Shown: positions 1-8,212 of the stretch, in pieces
Numbering within the stretch: position 1 is the stretch's first letter
How the letters are laid out: each line of letters begins with the position of its first letter
Origin: Catenulispora sp. MAP5-51
GTDB lineage: Bacteria > Actinomycetota > Actinomycetes > Streptomycetales > Catenulisporaceae
NCBI RefSeq assembly: GCF_041261205.1
Contig: NZ_JBGCCH010000012.1
Location: 1 to 64,000 of the forward strand
DNA length: 64,000 nucleotides
Direction of reading: 5' to 3'
The notes under the pieces: model-generated
Told to the model about the DNA's origin: nothing
Seen by the model: only the letters and a program-made list of their open reading frames with translations
Databases searched by the model: none
Program-made: the position numbers and the translations under genes

Positions 1-160
1 CGATCCGACTTGATACCACCGGACCGGTCTGCTTCCGTTAGGCGACGATGCGACGGGGAATCCGGGACAAAGGCGACCACAAGCAGCGTCCGCCGGCAGC
101 CAGCGCGGCCCCACTCCCCGGAGCGAGGCCGCTCGCCGCGCAGGCGCCGCCGGAGGCGCC
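1..160 (+). repeat. Dispersed intergenic repeat, copy A (left end cut by window)
   Basis: Positions 1-110 match the right arm of the long palindrome at 26237-26330 (shared blocks include GGACCGG, CTTCCGT, GGCGACCACAAGCAG). Positions 130-159 are a 30-base exact inverted match to 25789-25818. The copy lies downstream of the minus-strand oxidase gene that ends at 484. No convincing protein is encoded; the small overlapping frames here are low-complexity. This is one of at least four copies in the window (A, inverted B-left, B-right, C). Confidence 0.75.
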
Positions 161-483
161 CTTCAGCTCTTGCTCTTGCCCTTGCCCTTGCCCTTGCCTG
201 TCGCAGTTGACCTTGACTGTGGCTTTAGGCTCGACCACCTGCCCACACCACCGCCGCCCCGCGAAACCAGCGGCACCCCCGACCCGCGCCACCAACGGAT
301 CCCGCAAACCGTGCGCGAGGCCGTAAACGCCCCTAAAACCCACCACCCAACCGCACCAACGCCCCAAGCCACCCCACCCCGACCCACCCACAAGCCACAG
401 GCCCCAAAAAGCCCGGGGCCAGGGCGCCTGGCGACGCCCCAGCCCCGGCTCCGCCCCCGGCACGGGGCGAAGCTCCGCGAGAC
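161..483. other. Intergenic tail with a CTTGCC hexamer run, no gene
   Basis: This stretch holds four perfect CTTGCC units at 175-198, then a strongly C-rich plus strand. A GGCCCC/GGGGCC inverted repeat at 400-420 with a nine-base loop could terminate transcription of the minus-strand oxidase gene ending at 484. Segments near 230-330 resemble, in inverted orientation, sequence around 25690-25780, so the repeat element probably extends through here. No start codon with a ribosome-binding site and no recognisable protein was found. Confidence 0.6.
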
Positions 484-1848
484 TCAGCCCTGCTCGGCTC
501 CCGCCGGCACGACGTTCACGTTCAGGTGGAAGATGTTCTCGGGGTCGTACGCCCGCTTCAGTTCCGCCAGGCGGCGGTAGGTCTGGTGCGGGTACACCGC
601 GTCGATGTCCGACGGGAGGATGTCGCTCAGGAAGCCGCTGTAGGCGCCGGACAGGGACGGGGCCAGGGCGGACCAGAACTCCTCGTAGGTGGGCAGGAGC
701 GGCTCGTTGTCCTCCGGGGAGCCGAGCAGGACGCCCATGATCATGGCCTGGGTGGAGCGGTGGGCGAACGCGGTCGCGTCCTCGGCCACCAGGCCCAGGG
801 CGCCGCCGATGCTGCGGATCTCGACGTACAGGTTCGCGAGCTTGGCCTGCTGGGTGAGGATCGTGGCGACCATGTCCTCGGTGACGGCCGGGGCGAAGCG
901 GTTGCGGACGCGGGGGCGCCAGCCCGGGGGGAGTTCGTTGGCGTCGGCCAGGACGTCGCCGTAGTCCATCAGGCGGACCTGGTCGTCCACGACGGTGCCC
1001 AGCTTGCGGATCGGGTCGATGGCCAGGCCCGCGGCCGCGTCGTCGTCGCCGGCGTAGCAGACCATGATGGCCAGCGGCGGGGCCTCCTGGCCGAACGTCG
1101 GCCAGCACATGGCGGTGCTCGTGAGCTCCTCGGGCGCGGAGTCCATGTACGCCGCCCAGCCGCGCAGGACCGCGGCGGTCTCGTCGGGGGCGAAGGCGAT
1201 CTGGCCGAAGAAGACCTGCTTGACCGGCTGGGCGATGACGGTGAAGGAGGTCGCCACGCCGAAGTTGCCGCCGCCGCCGCGGATGGCCCAGAACAGGTCC
1301 GGGTTCTCCTCGGCGCCGACCGTCAGGATGCGGCCGTCGGCGGTGACCACGGTCGCGGACACCAGGCTGTCCAGGGCCAGGCCGTACTTGCGGGCCATCC
1401 AGCCCACGCCGCCGCCGACCAGCAGGCCGCCGACGCCGACGCTGGTGGTGTCGCCGGAGGTGTAGGCCAGGCCGTAGGGCGCCAGCGCCTTGGCGACGTT
1501 GGTCCACTGGGCGCCGGCACCGAGGCGGACCACGCGCTCGGACTCGTCCAGCACCTCGACGGTGTCCAGCGGGGACAGGTCCAGGACCAGGCCGCCGACG
1601 TTGGTGCTGAAGCCGGCATTGCTGTGGCCGCCGCTGCGGGTGGAGATCTCCAGGCCGTGCTCGACCGCGAAGGCGATCCCCTTGGCCACGTCCTCGTTGG
1701 TCTCGGCCCGGACGATCACGGCCGGGTGTCCGGTGTGGGCGAAGATGCCGGAGCGGGCGTCGTAACCGTCGTCCCCCGGCACAAGAACCTCACCGGTGAC
1801 GGTGGCCCGCAGGGCCTCGACGGCCCCGGGCTCCACGGCGCTGTCCAT
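484..1848 (-). CDS. FAD-binding oxidoreductase, berberine-bridge-enzyme family
   Basis: 454-residue flavoprotein oxidase of the PCMH/BBE family, which oxidises alcohols, sugars or secondary metabolites with O2. The N-terminal FAD-binding domain contains RSGGHSNAG (residues 71-79), where His75 is the expected covalent flavin attachment site. The second attachment Cys of bicovalent relatives is replaced by Thr (GDTTSVG near residue 134), so single attachment is expected. The C-terminus has the BBE signature YDPENIFHLNVNV. ATG at 1848 is chosen over an upstream in-frame ATG because AAGGGAGA precedes it at normal spacing and the protein then begins at the family's usual point. No signal peptide is seen. 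A strong ECF-like promoter lies at 1893-1922, shared in form with the YCII gene upstream. The substrate cannot be told from sequence. Confidence 0.92.
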   Translation of the reverse strand: MDSAVEPGAVEALRATVTGEVLVPGDDGYDARSGIFAHTGHPAVIVRAETNEDVAKGIAFAVEHGLEISTRSGGHSNAGFSTNVGGLVLDLSPLDTVEVLDESERVVRLGAGAQWTNVAKALAPYGLAYTSGDTTSVGVGGLLVGGGVGWMARKYGLALDSLVSATVVTADGRILTVGAEENPDLFWAIRGGGGNFGVATSFTVIAQPVKQVFFGQIAFAPDETAAVLRGWAAYMDSAPEELTSTAMCWPTFGQEAPPLAIMVCYAGDDDAAAGLAIDPIRKLGTVVDDQVRLMDYGDVLADANELPPGWRPRVRNRFAPAVTEDMVATILTQQAKLANLYVEIRSIGGALGLVAEDATAFAHRSTQAMIMGVLLGSPEDNEPLLPTYEEFWSALAPSLSGAYSGFLSDILPSDIDAVYPHQTYRRLAELKRAYDPENIFHLNVNVVPAGAEQG

Positions 1849-1892
1849 GGTGGTCTCCCTTTTTTCTGCGCACTGGTTTGTGTCTCTACCGC

Positions 1893-1922
1893 GTAGTCGG
1901 AGCCGAGGCGCCGATCCGGACA
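1893..1922 (-). promoter_or_regulatory. ECF-type promoter of the FAD oxidase gene
   Basis: On the minus strand TGTCCG (1922-1917) is followed after exactly 17 bases by CGACTAC (1899-1893), 45 bases before the ATG. The same two boxes, the same 17-base spacing and the same CGGCTC just before the -10 box occur upstream of the YCII gene (2440-2469). From memory, the published ECF42 promoter is TGTCGA with CGA/TC, and ECF42 sigma factors are associated with DGPF/YCII proteins, which fits but is inference. Confidence 0.65.
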
Positions 1923-2035
1923 TGCCCCGCCAGGCCGGTGTCCGCACCCGAGGAGATGCCGGGCCGGCGGCGGCCGTCCATCACCGGGACCCGCCGGCGG
2001 CGGTCGTCCGCCGCCGGCCCGGCTCCGCCGGCCTG

Positions 2036-2392
2036 TCAGCCCTCGGGCAGCTCCAGGAACGGCCGGACCTCGACGGCGGACCACTGCGCGTCCGGGATCA
2101 TGGCCGCGAGCTCGACGGCCCGCTCCTTGCCCGCCACGTCGAAGACGTAGTAGCCGCCGAAGAACTCCTCGGCCTCGACCAGCGGGCCGTCGGAGGGAAC
2201 GGTCTTGCCGTCGCGCACCCGCACCACGGTGGTCTGGGCCGGCTCGGCCAGCGGCTGCATGGTGACGAACTCGCCGGACTCGTTGGTGAGGCCGATCAGC
2301 TTCTCGTGGGCGGCCCCCACGGCGGCCTGCTGCTCCTCGGTCAGCTCCGCGTTGGCCTTCGGGTTCAGGTGGATCAGCAGCATGTACTTCAT
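2036..2392 (-). CDS. YCII/DGPF-domain protein
   Basis: 118-residue protein of the YCII-related (DGPF) superfamily: MKYMLLIHLNP start, conserved DGPLVEAEEFFGGYYVFDV block near the middle and a final beta strand (VEVRPFLELP). These small dimeric alpha-beta barrel proteins are often encoded beside ECF42-type sigma factors; enzymatic activity is mostly undefined. ATG at 2392 is preceded by GAGGAG, whereas the longer upstream frame has no such site. It sits upstream of, and on the same strand as, the FAD oxidase gene, and the two have separate but near-identical promoters, so they are probably one regulon. No ECF42-type sigma gene (with a C-terminal TPR-like region) is visible in this window. Confidence 0.88.
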   Translation of the reverse strand: MKYMLLIHLNPKANAELTEEQQAAVGAAHEKLIGLTNESGEFVTMQPLAEPAQTTVVRVRDGKTVPSDGPLVEAEEFFGGYYVFDVAGKERAVELAAMIPDAQWSAVEVRPFLELPEG

Positions 2393-2439
2393 GGTTCCGC
2401 TCCTCATGATCAGGCGCCCGGCACGGACGCTCTCACCTG

Positions 2440-2469
2440 GTAGTCGGAGCCGGGACCCGGAAGCGGACA
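2440..2469 (-). promoter_or_regulatory. ECF-type promoter of the YCII gene
   Basis: Minus-strand TGTCCG (2469-2464), a 17-base spacer and CGACTAC (2446-2440), 47 bases upstream of the ATG. It matches the promoter at 1893-1922 in both boxes, spacing and distal spacer sequence (CGGCTC). Confidence 0.65.
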
Positions 2470-2595
2470 CGCATCTCGCATCTCGCATCTCGCATCCCGC
2501 ATCACACGGTGCGCTTCCAGAAACGCCAAGGTGGCCCGCCTCATCAGAAGCGGGCCACCCGGGTCGGGAAACTACGCGGCTTTCACCGCCTCACA

Positions 2596-3921
2596 TCAGA
2601 ATCCTGCCAGGCCGTTCGGCGTCCCCCAGCCCGTGGGGCCGTCGTAGCCGGTGACCGCGTTGCACTGGTAGTCGCCGCCGCAGTCCTGGAAGACGCCGTT
2701 GGTGCCGCCGACCACGTCGTTCAGGGCGCTGTGGCCGGTGGTGGTGTAGAAGGCCGAGGCGTTCGGGAACTTCTGCGGGTTCCCGGCCAGGCCGATCACG
2801 CCGGCGATGAACGGCGAGGAGGCGCTGGTGCCGCCGACGATGCTCCAGCCGGAGGGCAGGCCCTCCAGGTCGGGGGTGTCGGTGACGTAGATCGCCGGGC
2901 CGGTGTTGGGGTCGGCGTCGGCGGAGACGTCGGCGACCATGCGTCCGGGGCAGTTGGCGTCGGTCTGCCACGCCGGCTTGTCGACCCACGCCGAGCAGCC
3001 GGATCCGGCGCCTTCCCAGGCCGTCTCGGTCCAGCCCCGGGTGGTGTTCGCGGCCTTGGTCAGCGACGTGCCGCCGACCGCGACCACGCTGGTGTACGCG
3101 GCCGGGACGCTCGGGATGCCGTAGCCGCTGTCGCCGGAGGAGGCGACGACCGCGACGCCGGGGTGCGTGTAGTCCGCTGCGTAGGCGTTGACGCCGTTGG
3201 CCTCCGTGCCTCCGTAGCTGTTGGAGACCTCGGTGGCACCGAGGGCAACGGCCTCGTCGACCGAGGCGCCCAGGTCGTCGAAGGAGGCTGAGTCGCCCTC
3301 GACGAGCAGGATCTTGCACTGCGGGCAGGCCGCGGAGACCATGTCCAGGTCGAGGGCTTCCTCCACGCCCCAGCCCTGGTCGGCCGGCAGCGGGGTGGCC
3401 GCGCCGTGCTCGTTCACCTTGTGGAAGCAGCCGTTCGCGGTCGTACAGGCCGACAGGCCGTAGGTGGAACGGTAGACCGCAAGGTCCGCCTCGGCCGTCG
3501 GGTCGTCGCCGGCGTCGACGATCGCGACGGTCTGGTTGGCACCGCCGGTGGTCGGCAGCTTGTAGGCCGATTGCAGGTCCGCCGGGCCGAAGCCGGCCGG
3601 CAGGGTGGTCGCGGCTGCCTTCTCGCCGTGCGCCGCGGCGGCTGCGGCGGCCGCCGCGCCCCGGACGCCGGTGCCGCCGTGGACGTCGGTGCGCACCTCG
3701 GCGAAGCAGCGGGCCTGGCCGGGGAGGGCCGGGCCGCAGGCGTTCTTGACGTTGCCCGCGGTCTTGCCGTGGCCGGCGGCCGAGGCGACGCCCGCGGTGG
3801 CCGTGGCCGTGGCCGTGGCCGTCAGCGCGGCCACCAGGGTCGAGGCCGCGGCGACGACCGTCGCCACGCGCAGCCCGCGCCGCGCGGCCGGGCCCGGCCG
3901 GCTGGAGGTGTTCGGGTTCAT
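2596..3921 (-). CDS. Secreted sedolisin-type (S53) serine-carboxyl peptidase
   Basis: 441-residue exported protease. A signal peptide covers roughly residues 1-50 (arginine-rich start, then a long Ala/Val/Thr core). Catalytic features: E187-xxx-D191 in GWGVEEALDLDM, oxyanion-hole D264 in SSGDSGYG and nucleophile S366 in GGTSASSP. The segment between signal peptide and catalytic domain is only about 60 residues, so the long S53 activation domain is absent. Cysteines at 62/72, 159/165, 199/202, 309/324 and 414/420 suggest disulfides. ATG at 3921 is preferred over ATG at 3933 because GAGGAG lies just upstream of it. It starts 17 bases after the stop of the large secreted protein gene, so the two are surely co-transcribed and the products may act together. 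Confidence 0.88.
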   Translation of the reverse strand: MNPNTSSRPGPAARRGLRVATVVAAASTLVAALTATATATATAGVASAAGHGKTAGNVKNACGPALPGQARCFAEVRTDVHGGTGVRGAAAAAAAAAHGEKAAATTLPAGFGPADLQSAYKLPTTGGANQTVAIVDAGDDPTAEADLAVYRSTYGLSACTTANGCFHKVNEHGAATPLPADQGWGVEEALDLDMVSAACPQCKILLVEGDSASFDDLGASVDEAVALGATEVSNSYGGTEANGVNAYAADYTHPGVAVVASSGDSGYGIPSVPAAYTSVVAVGGTSLTKAANTTRGWTETAWEGAGSGCSAWVDKPAWQTDANCPGRMVADVSADADPNTGPAIYVTDTPDLEGLPSGWSIVGGTSASSPFIAGVIGLAGNPQKFPNASAFYTTTGHSALNDVVGGTNGVFQDCGGDYQCNAVTGYDGPTGWGTPNGLAGF

Positions 3922-3937
3922 CAGGCTCCTCATGGCG

Positions 3938-6181
3938 TCAGCCGACGGTGTACGGGTTGGTCACGGTCTGGGTGATCGAGCCGCCGAGGCAGTCGGTGGC
4001 GGTGACCCGCAGTTCCACCGGGCTGCCGGCCGCCGGGTTCCGCCAGAGCGCGTCGTAGATGCCGTCGGCCCCGTGGGTCGGGACGTTCCGCCACGTCGCA
4101 CCGTTGTCGAAGGAGACCGACACCTGCGCGGAGTCGATGTGCGCCCGCGAACCGACGGTGCCGTAGGACAGGTGGCCGACGTGCAGCACCAGGTTCTGCA
4201 CCGGCGCGTGCGAGGTGTTCGAGTCGCTCAGGGCGTTGAGCTGGTAGTTCAGCGTCAGCGCCGGCAGGATCTGGCAGGGCGCGGTCGGGGTGTTGGCGAT
4301 ATCGGCCGGAACGCAGTCGATGCCGGAGGGCAGGGCCAGCGAAGGATCGGTCTCGCCCGAGTACGGGATGGTGACGTCGGTGTGCGTCTTCGAGGACTGC
4401 GACACGCCGTCCGGGGTGCGGTCGTAGTCGAACACGGTCCGCACGGTCCCCGGACCCGACACGTTCTGCAGCGTGTAGCCGAAGTGGTTGGTGTCCGAGG
4501 AGACCAGCTGGCCGTTCCAGTACAGCTGCGAGGCGCCCGACGCGGTGAAGTCCATGCCGGTGGTGTCCCGGTTGCTGTCCCCGAGCATCCCCAGGGTCAC
4601 GTTCAGGTTCCCAGCCCCGGAGCAGGCCTGGCAGCCGAGCTCGTCCCCGGTCGGCGTCGCGGAGTGCTGGCCGAAGTTCGGCGCCTCCGGCGCGTAGGCC
4701 CAGGTGCGCTGGACGACCTGGCCGGCGCGGTACAGCCCGCCGTCGTTGTCGAGGAAGGCGAAGCTGAAGATCGGATTGGTCGGGTTCGGGACCATCGGCA
4801 GGAACATCTCGCTGAACCACTGCAGGCCGCCGGTCACGTATTCGGTGGCCGACTTGCCGGTCGCCGGTATCCCCGACAGGGTCCAGCCTATGGGCGTGGC
4901 GAACGCGCTGCCGATGTCCGGCTCGTTGGTTCCGTAGGCGGGGTCGAGGTTGAAGGTGTGCCGCAGCGTGGCCAGCGAGCTGTCGGCCGGGGCGTAGGTC
5001 TGGTTCGCCGCGATCTGGTCCGAGGACTCGGCGAGGTTGTACCGATACTGGCTCGCGGCCGTCGCCGGGCTCTCGCCGACGTAGTTCACGACGTAGTCCA
5101 GCGAACCGGTCGCGGGCTTGGCCTCGGGGGTGATGTACATGTCCCCGCCGCCGATCAGCGACAGACCGCCGCCGATGCCGTTGGGGTCCACGCGGTCGAT
5201 CGCCACGTAGCCGCCGACCGAGGTCGAGGGCTTCTGCGTGGTGAAGGTGATCTTGCTGGTCGCGGTGCGCTCGTCGATGGTGGCCACCGGGACGGTGCCC
5301 GTGGCCGGCACGCTGATGCCGTCCTGCGAGACGATGTTCGTCCGCGGGGTGGTGCCGTCCGCCTCGAAGGTGAAGTCGAACGCGATCGCGGCGTAGTTCC
5401 CGGCCGGGACCGCGACCTTGGCGATGCCGTCCGAGGAGAACAGCTGCTGGTCGAACTCTTTCGCGTTGTCGGTGTTCACCAGGATGATCGGGATCCCCGA
5501 GGGCGCGCCGGTGCTGTCCAGGGTGTTCACCTGCAGGATGTGCAGCGGGTAGAACGGCTGGACCGGCGGCACGACTCCGGGCACGGCCATCGACGTCAAG
5601 CCGCCGAACAGCGGCGCGGTCCCGGCCTTGTGGCCGGCGGCCAGGTCGGCCTTGATCGAGTCCCGCAGCGCCTGCGCGAACGCCTTGCCCGAATCAGGGG
5701 TCAGATACCCGGTGGCACTCTGGCCGCTGACCGAGGTGAACGTGACGCCGGCCGGAGCGGTCGGCGTGACGCCCGCGGCGAAGGTCAGCTGCACCGGGAT
5801 GTGGGCGCTCGGGGTGCCGGCCGCGGCCAGCTTGGTCACGTCGAACAGCGACAGGTCCAGCGAGCGCCCCACGTACGGCGCCGCCTCCGACGGGATCACG
5901 TAGCGGTCCCCGCCGACCTGGACGCTGGCGAACGCGCTGGAGGAGCCGGGGGCCTGGTCGACCGCCAGCCCGGCGTTCGCGCCGGTGCCGACCACGAGCC
6001 GGTCGCCCGTGGGCAGGACGACGGCGGCGGCCCGCGCACCGACCGGCGTCGCCGTGGGGGCGGCCGGGGCGGTGCCGGAGGCGGCCGAGGCGGTGGCCCA
6101 CGCCGCCGTCGGAACTGTGAGAGCGACGGCCGTCAACAGCGTGGCCGCCGCCGAGGTCGTTCGGATCCTGCGAGAAATCAC
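3938..6181 (-). CDS. Large secreted protein of unknown function, subtilase-accessory-like
   Basis: 747 residues, beginning at GTG 6181 (GAAGGGA upstream); the ATG nine codons earlier has no site and would put extra residues before the signal peptide. The N-terminus (VISRRIRTTSAAA...) is a twin-arginine/Sec-like signal peptide. The early LPTGDRLVV motif resembles the start of mature regions in actinobacterial S8 subtilases, and a VSFDNGATWRNV segment near the C-terminus resembles their C-terminal beta domains, but no Asp/His/Ser catalytic blocks exist between. The middle is beta-rich, with CQAC and two further Cys. It is directly followed by the sedolisin gene, suggesting a partner, inhibitor, adhesin or substrate-presenting factor; this is inference from position only. 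Confidence 0.75.
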   Translation of the reverse strand: MISRRIRTTSAAATLLTAVALTVPTAAWATASAASGTAPAAPTATPVGARAAAVVLPTGDRLVVGTGANAGLAVDQAPGSSSAFASVQVGGDRYVIPSEAAPYVGRSLDLSLFDVTKLAAAGTPSAHIPVQLTFAAGVTPTAPAGVTFTSVSGQSATGYLTPDSGKAFAQALRDSIKADLAAGHKAGTAPLFGGLTSMAVPGVVPPVQPFYPLHILQVNTLDSTGAPSGIPIILVNTDNAKEFDQQLFSSDGIAKVAVPAGNYAAIAFDFTFEADGTTPRTNIVSQDGISVPATGTVPVATIDERTATSKITFTTQKPSTSVGGYVAIDRVDPNGIGGGLSLIGGGDMYITPEAKPATGSLDYVVNYVGESPATAASQYRYNLAESSDQIAANQTYAPADSSLATLRHTFNLDPAYGTNEPDIGSAFATPIGWTLSGIPATGKSATEYVTGGLQWFSEMFLPMVPNPTNPIFSFAFLDNDGGLYRAGQVVQRTWAYAPEAPNFGQHSATPTGDELGCQACSGAGNLNVTLGMLGDSNRDTTGMDFTASGASQLYWNGQLVSSDTNHFGYTLQNVSGPGTVRTVFDYDRTPDGVSQSSKTHTDVTIPYSGETDPSLALPSGIDCVPADIANTPTAPCQILPALTLNYQLNALSDSNTSHAPVQNLVLHVGHLSYGTVGSRAHIDSAQVSVSFDNGATWRNVPTHGADGIYDALWRNPAAGSPVELRVTATDCLGGSITQTVTNPYTVG

Positions 6182-6351
6182 TGTGGTCCCTTCGGAAAAT
6201 CCGTACAACAGGGTTCGCTCCAGTGATCTACCGGAAACCGTGGGTGATGTCAGCCATCTGATTTGACGGACATACGACAGGGGGCTGATGCAACCCCCGA
6301 GCCCCCCGCAAGCGTCTTGACTATCGACGGACTCGGCGAACGGAGGCGCCT

Positions 6352-6801
6352 GTGCCCGATACGATGACCTGGTCGAACCGGCTCGGCTCGGACCACCGCC
6401 AGACCCTGGCCAACCTGGTGACCGGCCTGACCGACCACGCCAGCGCGCACCGCCTGGGGGTGAGCGAGCGCACCGTCCAGCGCCGTATCAGGGAGCTGAT
6501 GGACTGGTCGGAATCCGCCAACCGCATGCAGCTCGGGCACCGGGCCGCCCTGATCGCGGTGGCCGATCTGGCCTGCCTGCCGCTGCCGCGCCGCCGCCGC
6601 GCCGAGCCGCCGGCGCCGCACACCCCGGACGCGTCCGCGATGCGGCTGCTGCGGCTGCTGCTGGCCGACGCCGCCGCCGACCGGACGCTCAACATGAGCG
6701 CCAGCAGCGTCGAGCGCCGCATCAGGGAACTGATGAAGTTGGCCGGCGCGCAGAGCCGGGCGCAGCTGGGGTACCGCGCGACGTGGTGGGGCTGGTTGTA
6801 G
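6352..6801 (+). CDS. Tandem helix-turn-helix (LuxR-like) protein
   Basis: 149 residues from GTG 6352 (GGAGG five bases upstream). Two copies of the LuxR-type DNA-binding motif are visible: LGVSERTVQRRIRELM (about residues 35-50) and MSASSVERRIRELMKL (about 110-125). The C-terminal RAQLGYRATWWGWL matches the usual GWL ending of actinobacterial LuxR output domains. There is no receiver, ATPase or ligand domain, so this is either a compact DNA-binding protein made from a duplicated output domain or a decayed regulator. It is divergent from the secreted-protein gene at 6181, which it could regulate. The 3' end has been duplicated past the stop codon (see 6741-6944). Confidence 0.7.
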   Translation: MPDTMTWSNRLGSDHRQTLANLVTGLTDHASAHRLGVSERTVQRRIRELMDWSESANRMQLGHRAALIAVADLACLPLPRRRRAEPPAPHTPDASAMRLLRLLLADAAADRTLNMSASSVERRIRELMKLAGAQSRAQLGYRATWWGWL

Positions 6802-6944
6802 CCGGTCGGCGCGCAGAACAGAGCCGAGCTCGGATGGCGCGCGTAACGGCGGGGCCGGCTGTAGCCGGGGCCGGCTGTGGGTTGGGCCGGCTGTGGGTTG
6901 GGCCGGCTGTGGGTTGGGCCGGCTGTGGGTTGGGCCGGCTGTGG
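6741..6944 (+). repeat. 63-bp tandem duplication of a gene end, expanded into a 16-bp minisatellite
   Basis: 6741-6803 (end of the HTH gene plus stop) is followed immediately by a second 63-base copy at 6804-6866, roughly 70% identical and out of coding use. The last 15-16 bases (GGGCCGGCTGTAGCC form) are then repeated as GGGCCGGCTGTGGGTT from 6868 to 6944, about five copies, all but the last nearly perfect. The array stops about 40 bases before the next gene's ATG, so it sits in that gene's 5' leader. Confidence 0.85.
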
Positions 6945-6983
6945 CGGAGGTGGATTCGGCCGCGATCGGGGAAGGGGTCGTGT

Positions 6984-8108
6984 ATGGGCACCGAGCCGGC
7001 CAAGCAGCCTGTGCGCGCCGCCGTCATCGGGGCGGGCATCCTCGGGGCGAGCGTGGGCTGGAACCTCGCCCGGCGCGGCGCCGAGGTCGTCCTCGTCGAC
7101 GCCGGACAGCCCGGCGCGGGCGTCACCGACTGGACCTTCTCGTGGGTCAACGCCAGCAACAAGACCGTGCGCCGGTCCTACTTCGATCTGAACGTCGCGG
7201 GCATCGCGGAGTACCGCCGGCTCGCCGAGGCCGTCGGGCCGGAGTCGTGGTGGTATCCCGGCGGTCACCTGCGCTGGACCGACGATCCCGGGTCGGAGGC
7301 GAAGTGGCTGGAGATCGCGGATCTGCTGGCCGGCTGGGACTACCGGGTCGAGGTCATGACCGGCGATGAGGCACGCCGCCTGGAACCGGCTCTCACCATG
7401 CCCGCCCGGACGCCCGTCCTGTTCTATCCGGACGAGGCCTGGGTCCACGGCCGCCGTCTCGTTGAGCGCCTGGTCCGCGGATGCGTCGATGCGGGCGCCG
7501 AGTGCCGGTTCGGTACAGCCGTGATGGCCATCCGCACCGATGGCGATTCAGGCGTCCGGGCCGTCGTTCTGTCCGACGGGAGCAGCCTCGACGTCGATGT
7601 CGTCGTGAACGCGGCCGGCCCCGATGCTGCCCGCGTCGCCGGGTTCGTCGGGCGGGACCTGCCGATGCGCCACGAGCCCGGCGCCGTCACCCGGATCGCC
7701 TGCGACCGGGTCCCGATCCGGCGCGTCATGCACGCGCCGCACATCGAGATCCGTCCCGACGGAGACACCGCGATGGTCTTGCACAGCCGCGAGATCGACG
7801 CGCTGATCGACACCGTCGAGGATCCGGCGGAGCTCGGACGGCTGCTGCACGAATCGGTGCGCCGCGTCCTGCCGGGGCTCGAGGACTCCGGCATCGTGCA
7901 GACGCGGGTCTCCAACCGGCCCATTCCGGCCGACGGCTTCCCCTCGGTGGGAGCCGTACCGTCCGTCCCCGGCTACTACGAGGCCGTCTCCCACAGCGGC
8001 ATCACGCTCGGACCGGTGCTCGGCAGGCTGCTCGCCGCGGAGATCCTCGACGGGACGCCGGACGGGATGCTCGCGGACTTCCGCCCGGAGCGTTTCGGAG
8101 CTCGGTGA
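6984..8108 (+). CDS. FAD-dependent amino-acid oxidase-type (DAO) oxidoreductase
   Basis: 374-residue DAO-fold flavoenzyme, the family that includes glycine/D-amino-acid and sarcosine oxidases. The dinucleotide-binding motif is GAGILGASVGWNLA near residue 15, followed by the acidic ribose-binding end VVLVDAG. C-terminal family features include SNRPIPADGFPSVG and a final SHSGITLGPVLGRLLA segment that contacts the flavin. The FAD-anchoring His/Cys of sarcosine oxidase is not evident. ATG 6984 follows GGGGAAGGGG at good spacing; upstream in-frame sequence is the minisatellite. It is probably monocistronic; the next gene is convergent 104 bases on. The substrate is unknown. Confidence 0.88.
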   Translation: MGTEPAKQPVRAAVIGAGILGASVGWNLARRGAEVVLVDAGQPGAGVTDWTFSWVNASNKTVRRSYFDLNVAGIAEYRRLAEAVGPESWWYPGGHLRWTDDPGSEAKWLEIADLLAGWDYRVEVMTGDEARRLEPALTMPARTPVLFYPDEAWVHGRRLVERLVRGCVDAGAECRFGTAVMAIRTDGDSGVRAVVLSDGSSLDVDVVVNAAGPDAARVAGFVGRDLPMRHEPGAVTRIACDRVPIRRVMHAPHIEIRPDGDTAMVLHSREIDALIDTVEDPAELGRLLHESVRRVLPGLEDSGIVQTRVSNRPIPADGFPSVGAVPSVPGYYEAVSHSGITLGPVLGRLLAAEILDGTPDGMLADFRPERFGAR

Positions 8109-8212
8109 ACCCCCGAGGACCACCGAGAACCACGAGGTCCGCCGAGAGCCCCGAGAGCCCCGAGAACCACCTAGAGCCACCGAGAACCGCCGAGGCGAGC
8201 AGCCGCCGGACT
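8109..8212. repeat. Short imperfect repeats between convergent genes
   Basis: The gap between two convergent genes consists largely of variants of ACCGAGAACCACC and CCGAGAGCCC, giving an AC/GA-rich run. No clear stem-loop and no gene are seen. It may be slipped-strand micro-repeat DNA at the oxidoreductase 3' end. Confidence 0.5.

Noticed and set aside
3605-6226. 873-codon open frame on the plus strand opposite the secreted-protein gene
   Set aside because: Arg/Gly/Val-rich shadow of the minus-strand gene caused by high third-position GC; no start site or family motif.
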